Source: Terriglobales bacterium (lineage in GTDB: Bacteria > Acidobacteriota > Terriglobia > Terriglobales > Acidobacteriaceae). From it: a stretch of 37,172 nt of DNA. The notes beneath the pieces are model-generated. The model saw only the letters and a list, made by a program, of their open reading frames with translations. It had not been told where the DNA came from and did no database searches. This document shows positions 8,777 through 16,398 of the stretch, one piece after another. The DNA lies in contig DATHMF010000106.1 of assembly GCA_035487355.1 (NCBI GenBank), forward strand, positions 1-37,172. Direction: 5' to 3'. Positions within the stretch are counted from its first letter, which is position 1. Each line of letters begins with the position of its first letter. The translations under genes and the position numbers were made by a program.

Positions 8777-9203
8777 TTGGTGTTATGCCTCCGACAAATT
8801 GACATAAATTGTAAGGTCTGTTTTCTGGTCATGGCCAGAGATAATATGAAGTTGCTGCGGGTTCTATCTATGCTCCGCTATGCTGCGCACTGGCTTTCGG
8901 CTTCGCCCAGGGCAGGAATCGAGCCGCAAGCTGAATTCTGAATAGATTCTTCAGAGAATGCCTCGCAGCAGTATGGACAACCGAGATATTCTCGGGGTCT
9001 TTCGACTCGGGCGTGCGCCCTCGCTCAGGATGACAGACCTAAAAGCAGTTGCCGATTACGAGATAAATCTTTGCTATGAAACATCAGCATTCATTCGCGT
9101 CCCCCCTCCTACCTGACAGTAATTTCATCGCTGCCACAGTTTGAGAGTTGCGGTTGCATCTGCGAAAATCAAACTTTGTCTTTAATGAGAAGGAGACTTT
9201 AAG
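8777..9203. other. Gene-free stretch with palindrome and dispersed-repeat half element
   Basis: This 427-bp divergent gap shows no gene. It holds a near-perfect 16-bp palindrome at 8824-8839 (TCTGGTCATGGCCAGA, one mismatched pair), a possible operator or simple hairpin between the kinase and the dehydrogenase. At about 8988-9040, read on the minus strand, is TGTCATCCTGAGCGAGG followed by CGAGTCGAAAGACCCC, similar to the ends of the element near 18575-18716. A short AGCAGTTGCCGATTACGA at about 9052 resembles one or two heptamer units. Confidence 0.5.
8988..9040 (-). repeat. Half of a dispersed TGTCATyCTGA element
   Basis: On the minus strand the segment begins with TGTCATCCTGAGCGAGG and continues through a GC-rich bend to GAGTCGAAAGACCCC. 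The opening matches both ends of the inverted element at 18575-18716. Only one end is seen here, so it is a solo or decayed copy. Confidence 0.5.
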
Positions 9204-10244
9204 CTGCCATCTTCTGAGAAGCTTCGCGTAGCTGTCATCGGGGTGGGCGCATTTGGGCGCAACCATGCCCGCGTGTATCACGATCTGGCCAAGGAAAATG
9301 CTGTGGAATTCGTTGGGGTTGTCGATTCCAACCCTGCGCACGCTGCCCAGATTGCCGGCGAGTTCGGCACGCAAACTTTCGGTTCGATTAATGAATTGCT
9401 GCAACGCAGCAAGCCGCAGGCGGCTTCGGTTGCCGTGCCTACGCAAGCCCATCTGCAGGTTGTGCGTGAGCTCATGCAGAACGGAGTTGACGTGCTGATT
9501 GAAAAGCCGGTGGCCGGCACGCTGGCCGATGCCGATGAGATGCTCGCTCTGGCGCAGCAGCATAGCCGCATTGCCCAGGTGGGGCAGCTTGAGCGCTTCA
9601 ATCCTGCGGTGCGGGCTACGGTGCCCTTGATCACCAAGCCCATGTTCTTCGAGGTGCACCGGCTGAGCGTCTTCACGCCACGGTCGCTCGATGTGGATGT
9701 GGTGCTCGACCTGATGATCCATGATATTGACGTGGTGTTGTCGTTCGTGAAGTCACCGGTGAAAGAGATCCGCGCCGTGGGCCTGCCCATCCTGAGCGCT
9801 AAAGTAGACATCGCCAACGTACGCATGGAGTTCGAGTCGGGCTGCGTGGCCAACTTCACCGCCAGCCGGGTAAGCACCGAGCGCATACGCAAGCTGCGCT
9901 TCTTTCAGCCGCAGCAGTATATTTCACTCGACTACACCCGCCAGGACGTCGTGGCGTTCACGGTTTCTGGCGATGGCTCTCCCAGCGTGGTGTCATCGCT
10001 TTTGGCAGGCATGGATGAGGAACAAGACCATCCGTCCAGTCCGCAGATCAAGATCACCAAACCTGAAGTCGTTCGGGAAGAGCCGCTGCGCACTGAGCTA
10101 TGTTCGTTTCTCGACTCGGTACGCACGCGCAGCGCGCCGGTGGTTTCGCTCGAAGATGGCCGGCGCGCCCTGGCGGTTGCGCTGGAGATCCTGGAAGTAA
10201 TCCGGGAGCACTCACGCAACGTCAAATTGGATAAGCTGTTGTAA
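9204..10244 (+). CDS. Gfo/Idh/MocA-family NAD(P)-dependent dehydrogenase
   Basis: The N-terminal Rossmann fold is clear (LRVAVIGVGAFGRNHARVY), with the family's EKP motif in VLIEKPVAGT and an AQVGQLERFNPAV segment like that of UDP-sugar oxidoreductases such as GnnA. A GTG at 9243 would cut off the first beta strand of the NAD site, so it cannot be the start. The frame is open back to a stop at 9186. No ATG, GTG or TTG lies in between, but AAGGAGA at 9190-9196 is placed 7 nt before a CTG at 9204, giving 346 residues. CTG is therefore my start, an unusual choice. Likely role: oxidation of a sugar or sugar nucleotide; the substrate is not determined. A heptamer array begins 4 nt after the stop. 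Confidence 0.85.
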   Translation: MPSSEKLRVAVIGVGAFGRNHARVYHDLAKENAVEFVGVVDSNPAHAAQIAGEFGTQTFGSINELLQRSKPQAASVAVPTQAHLQVVRELMQNGVDVLIEKPVAGTLADADEMLALAQQHSRIAQVGQLERFNPAVRATVPLITKPMFFEVHRLSVFTPRSLDVDVVLDLMIHDIDVVLSFVKSPVKEIRAVGLPILSAKVDIANVRMEFESGCVANFTASRVSTERIRKLRFFQPQQYISLDYTRQDVVAFTVSGDGSPSVVSSLLAGMDEEQDHPSSPQIKITKPEVVREEPLRTELCSFLDSVRTRSAPVVSLEDGRRALAVALEILEVIREHSRNVKLDKLL

Positions 10245-10247
10245 AAG

Positions 10248-10275
10248 CAGTCCTCAGTTGTCAGTCCTCAGTTTG
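10248..10275 (+). repeat. Degenerate heptamer array after the dehydrogenase stop codon
   Basis: Units CAGTCCT, CAGTTGT, CAGTCCT, CAGTTTG follow each other exactly, starting 4 nt after the TAA at 10242-10244. Confidence 0.9.
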
Positions 10276-10338
10276 GTGAAAGCCGCTGCAAGTTCGAGAC
10301 TTTCTGCCGTTCTTAGGGTTAGTCGCTGGAATACCTGT

Positions 10339-10360
10339 TATGTAAAGTCGTATGTAAAGT
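10339..10360 (+). repeat. Short direct repeat TATGTAAAGT x2
   Basis: TATGTAAAGT occurs at 10339-10348 and again at 10351-10360, a 12-nt period close to a helical turn. It lies about 130 bp upstream of the TonB-like gene. It could be a binding site for a tandem-binding activator, or chance. Confidence 0.4.
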
Positions 10361-10492
10361 TTTGTTCAGAGTGTTTTTCTGAGTGCGCGAAGTATTAAAA
10401 ACAATGCGAAAATAGTAACGGGTGGCAATTATAAGCATCTAATAGACATCTAACGTCCTAGCGCCACCACCAGCAATCGCAGTTTCCAGAAG

Positions 10493-11617
10493 ATGCCAAG
10501 CATTATCCAAATTCCGCTGCTTGAGGAGATGCGCAAGGCGCAGGGCACTTCTGCGAATGGCGAAGGCCGTGATTCCGGCGCGCAGGCATCGCTCTTTCCC
10601 CCTCCGCCAGCCTTTGATGATCGCCTGCACAAAACACCTTTTGGCTTGCTGGAAGACGATCTGGAGTTGCAACTGGAGCGCTCGAAGCTGCGCGAGGCCT
10701 TCTGGATCTCGCTGCTGGTGCATGGCATCATGCTGGCTATCGTCGTATGGTTGTTCCCCAAGCTTTTAGCGGGACACCAGCCGACACCCAGCGCTTTGGC
10801 GCAACTGCTGCAAGACCATCAAATAACGTTTCTGGAGATGCCGCCCACTCCAACCCAAAAGCCGTTAGACAACAACAAAATATCTGACCAGGACCGGCGT
10901 GCGGCGTTGCGTCACCCTGACCTGCAGCAATTGCGCGAGCTGGAGGATGCAAGACGGGCAGGCGCTCCGCAAGCCATGCAGGCGCCCGCTGCACAAAGCC
11001 CGCCAGCAGGACAGCAGGCACAACAAAACCAGCAGGCTCAGGCGCAGCAACCTCAGCAGCCCACGCAGCAGCAATCGGATAACACCATGGCGCACCTGGA
11101 GCAACCGCAAACGATTGCGCGCAACAACGCCAACAATCCGTTTGCAACGGCGGCTTCAGCGGGATCTGTAATTGAGCAGGCGGCGCGGGCTTCGGCGGAG
11201 CGGCACACCTTCAGCGGCACGACCGGTGACTACGGAATAGGTCCGTCGGCGCAACCTACAAAACTGCGTAACGATGTAGACGTGCTCAGCGACACCATGG
11301 GGGTGGATTTTGGTCCATACCTCAAGCGCGTATTAGATAGCCTCCGCCAGAATTGGTATGAACTGATCCCAGAAGAGGCGCGCCCGCCGCTGATGAAATC
11401 GGGCAAGGTCTCGATTGAATTTGCCATCACCAAAAATGGCTCGGTCGCCGGCATGCACCTGGTTTCACCCTCCGGCGATGTGGCGCTCGATCGCGCCGCC
11501 TGGGGCGGAATTACCGGCTCGAATCCATTCGAGCCTTTGCCGCAGGAATTTCACGGACAGTACCTCGCATTACGTATCCACTTCTTTTACAATCCGCAGA
11601 AGAGCGACCTTCGTTAG
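10493..11617 (+). CDS. TonB-like energy-transducer family protein
   Basis: 374 residues with TonB architecture: a cytoplasmic N-terminal segment of about 68 residues, one hydrophobic helix (about 69-88, AFWISLLVHGIMLAIVVWLF), a long Pro/Gln-rich periplasmic linker (about 105-200) and a C-terminal domain from about residue 268 (YLKRVLDSLRQNWYELIP ... GKVSIEFAITKNGSVAG ... ALRIHFFYNP) matching the TonB C-terminal fold. In this family the protein couples inner-membrane proton-motive force to outer-membrane receptors. The long N-terminus and lack of exbB/exbD next to it leave the exact partner open. The start has only a weak ribosome site (CAGAAG just before ATG). A 36-residue membrane peptide and miaA follow on the same strand. 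Confidence 0.8.
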   Translation: MPSIIQIPLLEEMRKAQGTSANGEGRDSGAQASLFPPPPAFDDRLHKTPFGLLEDDLELQLERSKLREAFWISLLVHGIMLAIVVWLFPKLLAGHQPTPSALAQLLQDHQITFLEMPPTPTQKPLDNNKISDQDRRAALRHPDLQQLRELEDARRAGAPQAMQAPAAQSPPAGQQAQQNQQAQAQQPQQPTQQQSDNTMAHLEQPQTIARNNANNPFATAASAGSVIEQAARASAERHTFSGTTGDYGIGPSAQPTKLRNDVDVLSDTMGVDFGPYLKRVLDSLRQNWYELIPEEARPPLMKSGKVSIEFAITKNGSVAGMHLVSPSGDVALDRAAWGGITGSNPFEPLPQEFHGQYLALRIHFFYNPQKSDLR

Positions 11618-11619
11618 AA

Positions 11620-11654
11620 ACAGTTACAAGTTCCAAGCTGCAAGCTCCAAGGAA
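11620..11654 (+). repeat. Degenerate heptamer array after the TonB-like stop codon
   Basis: Five units, ACAGTTA, CAAGTTC, CAAGCTG, CAAGCTC, CAAGGAA, begin 3 nt after the TAG. The last unit supplies the AAGGAA that serves as ribosome site for the small gene at 11663. The core is nearly identical to the array at 16199. Confidence 0.9.
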
Positions 11655-11662
11655 ACTCACTT

Positions 11663-11773
11663 ATGCCCGCCGCTAAACGCCAGAACACGCTCGGATTGAT
11701 TCTGATTGCACTGCTCATACTCCTGTTTACCCTGGCGCGATTCTGGAGGGCGATCCACTGGAACAATCACTGA
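11663..11773 (+). CDS. 36-residue single-pass membrane peptide, coupled to miaA
   Basis: A short open frame codes a 36-residue peptide that begins MPAAKRQNT, has a hydrophobic helix at about residues 10-25 (LGLILIALLILLFTLA) and ends with a basic, Trp-containing tail. AAGGAA lies 9 nt before the ATG. Its stop codon overlaps the miaA start as TGATG, an arrangement typical of translational coupling. Nothing in it identifies a function. It could be a true small membrane protein or a leader whose translation sets miaA expression. The well-placed ribosome site, the coupling and the clean single-helix sequence make it more than chance. Confidence 0.65.
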   Translation: MPAAKRQNTLGLILIALLILLFTLARFWRAIHWNNH

Positions 11774-12744
11774 TGGCAGAGAGCGAAGCTGCGCATCAGG
11801 CTTTGCCGCAAAAGCCGCTTCCCCTGCTGGTCGTGATCCTGGGGCCGACAGCTTCGGGCAAGACCGCGCTTTCGCTCGCGCTGGCACAGCGATTTCATCG
11901 AGAAATTGTCAATTGCGATTCGGTGGCGGTCTACCGCGAATTTGAAATCGGAACTGCCAAACCTACCAAGGCAGAACGCGCACTCGTTCCCCATCATCTG
12001 CTCGACATCATCTCGCCTACGGAGCCGTTTACCGCGGGCGATTATTCACGCTGTGCACGCACAGCATTGCACCAGATCAGGCAACGCGGAAGCTTGCCCA
12101 TCGTGGTGGGAGGCACCGGACTCTATTTGCGTGCGCTGCTGGAGGGGCTGTTCGCCGGCCCGCCACGCTCGGAAGAATTGCGGGAGCGGCTGCGGCGGCG
12201 CGCAGAAGAAAAAGGCGGGGCATATCTGCATCGCATTCTGCGAAGGCTTGACCCGGCTGCGGCGGCGAAGATTCATCCTAATGATGCCGCCAAGCTGGTG
12301 CGCGCGGTTGAAGTGTGCCTCGCGGCGCAGCAGCGCATGAGCGAATTGTGGCAGCGCGGACGCGATCCGCTCACCGGATTTCGCGTGCTGCGCCTGGGTC
12401 TTGATCCTGAACGCAATGCGCTCTATGAACGCATCAATGAGCGCGCCCGCCGGATGTTCGCAGCAGGGTTAATCGAAGAAACTCGCCGCTTGCACGAACA
12501 ATACGGCGAGACTGCAGCACCGCTGGCCTCCCTGGGATATAAGCAAGCCATGCAATTCCTTCGCGGCGAAATAGGCGGTGAGCAGACCCTGGTGGCGGCG
12601 CAGCAGGCCCACCGCAACTACGCCAAGCGGCAGATGACCTGGTTCCGGCGCGAAGCGGAGGTCCACTGGTTCAAAAATTTTGGAGATGATGCCCAGGTGC
12701 AGGACGAAGCCGTGGCTTTTGTGGAAAAGTTTGTGGAAAAGTAG
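11773..12744 (+). CDS. miaA: tRNA dimethylallyltransferase MiaA
   Basis: 323 residues, normal family length. It transfers a dimethylallyl group to N6 of A37 in tRNAs that read codons starting with U. Visible motifs: P-loop GPTASGKT (24-31), the substrate segment NCDSVAVYREFEIGTAKPT, the DII/PxEPFTAGDY region, VVGGTGLYLRAL, and the C-terminal QAHRNYAKRQMTWFRRE segment that contacts tRNA. The ATG overlaps the stop of the small upstream peptide gene (TGATG) and has no strong ribosome site of its own, so coupled translation is likely. The role is housekeeping (translation fidelity). Confidence 0.96.
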   Translation: MAESEAAHQALPQKPLPLLVVILGPTASGKTALSLALAQRFHREIVNCDSVAVYREFEIGTAKPTKAERALVPHHLLDIISPTEPFTAGDYSRCARTALHQIRQRGSLPIVVGGTGLYLRALLEGLFAGPPRSEELRERLRRRAEEKGGAYLHRILRRLDPAAAAKIHPNDAAKLVRAVEVCLAAQQRMSELWQRGRDPLTGFRVLRLGLDPERNALYERINERARRMFAAGLIEETRRLHEQYGETAAPLASLGYKQAMQFLRGEIGGEQTLVAAQQAHRNYAKRQMTWFRREAEVHWFKNFGDDAQVQDEAVAFVEKFVEK

Positions 12745-12837
12745 GTGAGAAATAGCCAGGTCGTAGCCCTTTCGTAATCTGAGCTTTGTGCAACCAACAT
12801 GGAACAGCGGTAATCTCATATGTATGAGGTTGCCTCG

Positions 12838-13287
12838 ATGGAACTCCCCGCCACCGCCATTTCGGACCCGACTGAACTTACCAGCCGGTTGCGACGCGTC
12901 ACTGAAGAGCTGCGAGTTATTCAAGAAGATCTTTATCAAGTTTCCGCTTCCAATCCTCTAAAATCCAGCCCCATGGGAAAAGAAGAGCACTTGCAGATGG
13001 TGAACTCGCTGCTTGATCTCACATTGCTTACCGACCTGAAGGTGGTGGTGGACCATTTGCGTCAGATCTTGCGCACTTATATGGACACCTTGTCAGACCA
13101 GTTGGCCAATAATAAGGACTATCCTTTAGAGGTGTACCGGGTGCAACGCACCACCGAAGCCCTGCGCTTGCTGCACCAGGGCGCCCAGGAGCTTGCCGAA
13201 GGCGAGCTTGCCCGAGGACTCTCTTTCATTGAGCGCATTGATTCGTTGGTCGAGCGGCAATTGCATCCCGAAGAACCGCAGGCGTAA
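12838..13287 (+). CDS. Hypothetical helical protein
   Basis: About 149 residues from the ATG at 12838 (MELPATAISD); an in-frame ATG at 12820 would add six residues. I prefer 12838 because GAGG lies 8 nt upstream. The protein is almost all helix, with heptad-like Leu/Val spacing (LTSRLRRVTEELRVIQEDLYQV and LKVVVDHLRQILRTYMDTL), suggesting a coiled coil or helical bundle. No membrane segment or enzymatic motif is present. It lies between miaA and the GH3 gene on the same strand. Not recognised. Confidence 0.65.
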   Translation: MELPATAISDPTELTSRLRRVTEELRVIQEDLYQVSASNPLKSSPMGKEEHLQMVNSLLDLTLLTDLKVVVDHLRQILRTYMDTLSDQLANNKDYPLEVYRVQRTTEALRLLHQGAQELAEGELARGLSFIERIDSLVERQLHPEEPQA

Positions 13288-13315
13288 AAAACGCCGCTTA
13301 TCCAGCCATGAGATG

Positions 13316-13372
13316 TGTGTGGGCAAGATGCCCACAACACGACAGCCGGCGAGACGCCGGCGCTACGGAACA
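13316..13372 (+). repeat. Dispersed double-hairpin element, copy A
   Basis: Two perfect 7-bp stems, both with an AGA loop, lie side by side: GTGGGCA-AGA-TGCCCAC at 13319-13335 and GCCGGCG-AGA-CGCCGGC at 13345-13361, ending in CGCTACGGAA. A diverged second copy lies at 20762-20801. It sits between a hypothetical gene and the GH3 gene and may also act as a weak transcription barrier. Confidence 0.7.
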
Positions 13373-13424
13373 GCCAAAAATTCCCCGATGACGAACATGC
13401 AGTAATTCTGCTATTGTCGCCATC

Positions 13425-15347
13425 ATGTACAAGCGCCTGCTTCTCGTCGTGCTGCTGGCCATCTCCTGCCTCGCAAAAGACTTTCAAAAACCTGGGCCGA
13501 TTCAAACCACGGCGGACGCCCAAAAGTGGGCCGATAAGACCTTGCGCAAGCTCAGCCTGGAAGAAAAAATCGGGCAGATGTTCCTGATGCGCGGCCGGGC
13601 GGAGTTTCTGAACGTCACCAGTCCCGACTATCTGCAGCTTCGCGACCAGATCCATCGCTACCACATTGGCGGTGTGGTGCTGACGGTGCGCACCGACGGA
13701 CCTTTCCTGCTTCGCAATCAGCCCTTTGAAGCAGCTACCTTTACCAACCGTTTGCAGGGCGAGTCACGTCTGCCCCTCATCTTTGCCGCCGATTTTGAGC
13801 GCGGTCTCTGCACCCGGCTGAACGGCGCTACCGTGTTTCCCCACGCCATGGCCTTCGGTGCAACGGGAAATCCGGCTTACGTTGAAGGCTTTGCCCAGAT
13901 TGTTGCCCAGGAGGCCCGCGCCATTGGGGTGCAATGGAACTTCTATCCGATTGCGGATGTGAACTCCAACCCGGCCAATCCCATTATCAACACGCGCTCC
14001 TTCGGCGAAGACCCCAAAATGGTTTCAGAGATGGTTACAGCCTATATCCGGGCAGCACGCGATGCCGGCATGATGACCACAGCCAAACATTTTCCCGGCC
14101 ACGGCGATACCGAATCGGATTCGCACCTGCAACTGGCGCGGGTAGGGGGCGACCTGCAGCACCTGCAGAACATCGAGCTGCCGCCCTTCGAGCAGGCCAT
14201 TGCAGCCGGAGTTGATTCGGTGATGGTGGCACATGTAACCGTGCCAACCCTGGACCCTGATCCGGGACGCGTGGCCTCGACCTCGCCCCTGGTTATCGAA
14301 ACCCTGCTGAAAGGCCAGCTTGGCTTCAAAGGGCTGGTTGTGCCTGATGCCATGGATATGAACGCGCTCATGCGGCTGTTTGTTGGACACGATGCCAACC
14401 CCAGCGCCCGCGCCGCAGTCGAGGCCGTGAAGGCCGGCAACGACATGATCCTGATCCCGGCCGACTTGGACGCTGCCTATAACGGTCTTCTCAATGCCGT
14501 GCGCAGCGGAGAGATTCCTGAGACGCGCATTGACGAATCTGTCCGCAAAATCCTGGTGACCAAGGCCACGTTGGGCCTGGCCAAAGCGCGTCTTGTGAAT
14601 ATTGATGCCCTGCCCAGCCTGATTGCCACCCCTGAACACGTGGCCTTCGGCCAGCTTGTGGCCGACTCTGCGATTACCCTGGTGCGCGATAACGGCCAGG
14701 TGTTACCGCTCAAAAAGCCTGCTCCAGCGAACGGAACTTCCGGGCCTGCACTTTCGTATCAAGCAGAACAGGAGGCCGGAAAGCGGGTGCTGGCAGTGAT
14801 ATTTTCCGACGATGTGCGGACGGATTCAGGACGCACGCTGGAGCGGGAGCTGCGGGCACGCATTCCGGATGCGAACATCATTTATGTTGACCCCAGGATT
14901 GCAGCAGGTATGACACCCCAGGTGATGCAGGCCGTGAATGAGGCCCAGAGTGTTATTGCTGCCGTCTATTTGATTCCAACTGCCGGCAAAGCTGTACGAG
15001 TGCAGGGTACGGTACAGAATGCGATTGGCCTGGCGGATGCACCCGCCGATCTGTTGCGGCAAATCCTGGCAAATGCCGGGCCGCGCACAGTGGTGGTCGC
15101 TGTAGGAACACCCTACGTCGCTGCTGAATTTCCCGAGATACAAACTTATTTATGCACGTTTTCAGCCGCCAGCATCTCGGAGTTCAGCGCAGTGAAGGCG
15201 CTCTTTGGCGAGATTCCTATCCACGGCCACCTGCCGGTTACTATTCCCAACATAGCTCAGCGGGGCGCGGGTATTGAAAAACCCGCCGTGGTTGCTCCTG
15301 TGCCCCCAGTCGAAGGAGGTTTATTGCAGCATGCGCAAGGAAAATAA
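13425..15347 (+). CDS. Secreted glycoside hydrolase family 3 protein, beta-N-acetylhexosaminidase (NagZ-like)
   Basis: 640 residues with an N-terminal signal peptide (MYKRLLLVVLLAISCLA). The GH3 catalytic domain is clear: KHFPGHGDTESDSH (221-234) holds the His/Asp pair that serves as acid/base in the NagZ branch, and VVPDAMDM (from residue 305) holds the nucleophile Asp (D308). A C-terminal GH3 domain follows (about 400-620). Cytosolic NagZ is about 340 residues, whereas exported two-domain forms of this size also exist. Likely role: release of N-acetylglucosamine from peptidoglycan fragments or chitin-type sugars outside the cytoplasm. The last 17 bp overlap the next gene, so the two are probably co-translated. 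Confidence 0.88.
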   Translation: MYKRLLLVVLLAISCLAKDFQKPGPIQTTADAQKWADKTLRKLSLEEKIGQMFLMRGRAEFLNVTSPDYLQLRDQIHRYHIGGVVLTVRTDGPFLLRNQPFEAATFTNRLQGESRLPLIFAADFERGLCTRLNGATVFPHAMAFGATGNPAYVEGFAQIVAQEARAIGVQWNFYPIADVNSNPANPIINTRSFGEDPKMVSEMVTAYIRAARDAGMMTTAKHFPGHGDTESDSHLQLARVGGDLQHLQNIELPPFEQAIAAGVDSVMVAHVTVPTLDPDPGRVASTSPLVIETLLKGQLGFKGLVVPDAMDMNALMRLFVGHDANPSARAAVEAVKAGNDMILIPADLDAAYNGLLNAVRSGEIPETRIDESVRKILVTKATLGLAKARLVNIDALPSLIATPEHVAFGQLVADSAITLVRDNGQVLPLKKPAPANGTSGPALSYQAEQEAGKRVLAVIFSDDVRTDSGRTLERELRARIPDANIIYVDPRIAAGMTPQVMQAVNEAQSVIAAVYLIPTAGKAVRVQGTVQNAIGLADAPADLLRQILANAGPRTVVVAVGTPYVAAEFPEIQTYLCTFSAASISEFSAVKALFGEIPIHGHLPVTIPNIAQRGAGIEKPAVVAPVPPVEGGLLQHAQGK

Positions 15348-15942
15348 ATTCGCTTCTCTAGCTGCGGTTTGTTCCGCGGCAACTCTGCTCTTGGTGCTCG
15401 CAGGGTGCGCTGGCATCGACGTAAAGTCCAATGATTCCGATAAGTCGGGGAAAAATGTGGAGATCAGGACTCCCGTCGGTGACCTCAAGGTGCGCAAAGA
15501 GGTTGATCTTAAGGCGCTTGGCCTAACACCCTATCCCAATGCGAAAGTGATTCCCGATGATGAAAACTCCAAGGATGACAAAGACACGGGCGCCAATGTG
15601 AACATTTCCACACCGTTCTTTGCATTGAAGGTCATCGCCGCCAAGTACGAATCGGATGACGCGCCTGACAAGATTATTGAGTTCTACAAAAAAGACATGG
15701 CCCGCTATGGGAAAGTACTTGAGTGCAAGGGATCGAGCTATAACGCAGGAGCGTCTAAGGAGAAAGACGACGACATGTCGCTGAAGCTGACCTGCGACGA
15801 GAAAGGTGGCGACGGCAAAAGCACGACGCTGAAAGCCGGCGAAGGGTCGAGCCAGCATATGGTGGCAGTCGAACCCCAGGGGAAGGGATCGCACATCGGA
15901 TTGGTCTATATCCAGATGCGGGGTAAAGCAGAAACAATGTAG
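15331..15942 (+). CDS. Predicted lipoprotein
   Basis: 203 residues from the ATG at 15331, chosen because AAGGAGGT at 15313-15320 is 10 nt upstream. It starts inside the GH3 gene and overlaps its last 17 bp. The N-terminus is a lipoprotein signal, with lipobox LAGC after a hydrophobic stretch (SAATLLLVLAGCAG). The mature protein is Lys/Asp-rich, with a segment LTPYPNAKVIPDDEN and a later IEFYKKDMARYGKVLEC that recalls small periplasmic proteins of unknown function. No enzyme motif was seen. Co-expression with the exported GH3 enzyme suggests an envelope role, which is inference. Confidence 0.8.
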   Translation: MRKENKFASLAAVCSAATLLLVLAGCAGIDVKSNDSDKSGKNVEIRTPVGDLKVRKEVDLKALGLTPYPNAKVIPDDENSKDDKDTGANVNISTPFFALKVIAAKYESDDAPDKIIEFYKKDMARYGKVLECKGSSYNAGASKEKDDDMSLKLTCDEKGGDGKSTTLKAGEGSSQHMVAVEPQGKGSHIGLVYIQMRGKAETM

Positions 15943-16002
15943 CTCAAAGCAGCTAGAAACAGCAAGGAGTAGGGATCGGCTCTTCGATAACTGGAGGCAT
16001 AA

Positions 16003-16194
16003 ATGATCACACTGGCCATAGCGTTCGTACTCTACTGGCTTCCATCGTTGCTGGCATACCACTGGAGGCACAGGAACCGTACCGCAATCCTAGTCACTAA
16101 TTTTTTCCTGGGATGGACGATAATTGCGTGGATTGTGATCCTTATCTGGGCCTGTACGAACAATCGAGAGACCAGCGCCGCTGCGTGGGGATAA
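16003..16194 (+). CDS. Superinfection-immunity family small membrane protein
   Basis: 63 residues with two hydrophobic helices. The pattern LPSLLAYHWRHRNRTAI ... TNFFLGWTIIAWIVILIWA matches the Imm_superinfect family (T4 Imm-like), common as stand-alone genes in bacterial chromosomes. GGAGG lies 5 nt before the ATG. In T4, Imm blocks DNA entry of a second phage; chromosomal members are mostly untested, so a phage role is not certain here. A heptamer array starts 5 nt after the stop. Confidence 0.85.
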   Translation: MITLAIAFVLYWLPSLLAYHWRHRNRTAILVTNFFLGWTIIAWIVILIWACTNNRETSAAAWG

Positions 16195-16198
16195 AAAG

Positions 16199-16233
16199 CA
16201 GTTCTAAAGTTCCAAGCTGCAAGCTCCAAGGGG
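16199..16233 (+). repeat. Degenerate heptamer array after the Imm-like stop codon
   Basis: Units CAGTTCT, AAAGTTC, CAAGCTG, CAAGCTC, CAAGGGG follow in register, starting 5 nt after the TAA. The inner three match the array at 11627-11651. No small gene follows here, unlike at 11663. Confidence 0.9.
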
Positions 16234-16267
16234 AGACTGCTTACCGCAAATTGCATGGGTTACTGCT

Positions 16268-16309
16268 AACCAAGTACACTGGTTGGCGTCTATAATGAAT
16301 TATCATTCA
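16268..16309 (+). promoter_or_regulatory. Probable promoter and inverted repeats upstream of the M13 peptidase
   Basis: A perfect -10 box TATAAT lies at 16291-16296. A good -35 box is not seen; the expected place is occupied by an inverted repeat AACCA-N7-TGGTT (16268-16284). A second inverted repeat TGAAT-TATC-ATTCA (16296-16309) covers the expected start site. On the minus strand this reads AATGATAATTCATTAT, which partly resembles a Fur box. Activator and repressor sites are both possible. Confidence 0.45.
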
Positions 16310-16398
16310 GTGGCCTGTTTGGCTTTGATGATTCTGCCTTAATGAGATATTTCTTTCTTCCCCGTTTAAATTCATTCAAATCCTGAGGAGTTCCACTT

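Noticed and set aside
9243..9245. GTG as start of the dehydrogenase
   Set aside because: It removes the first beta strand of the NAD-binding fold and has no ribosome site.
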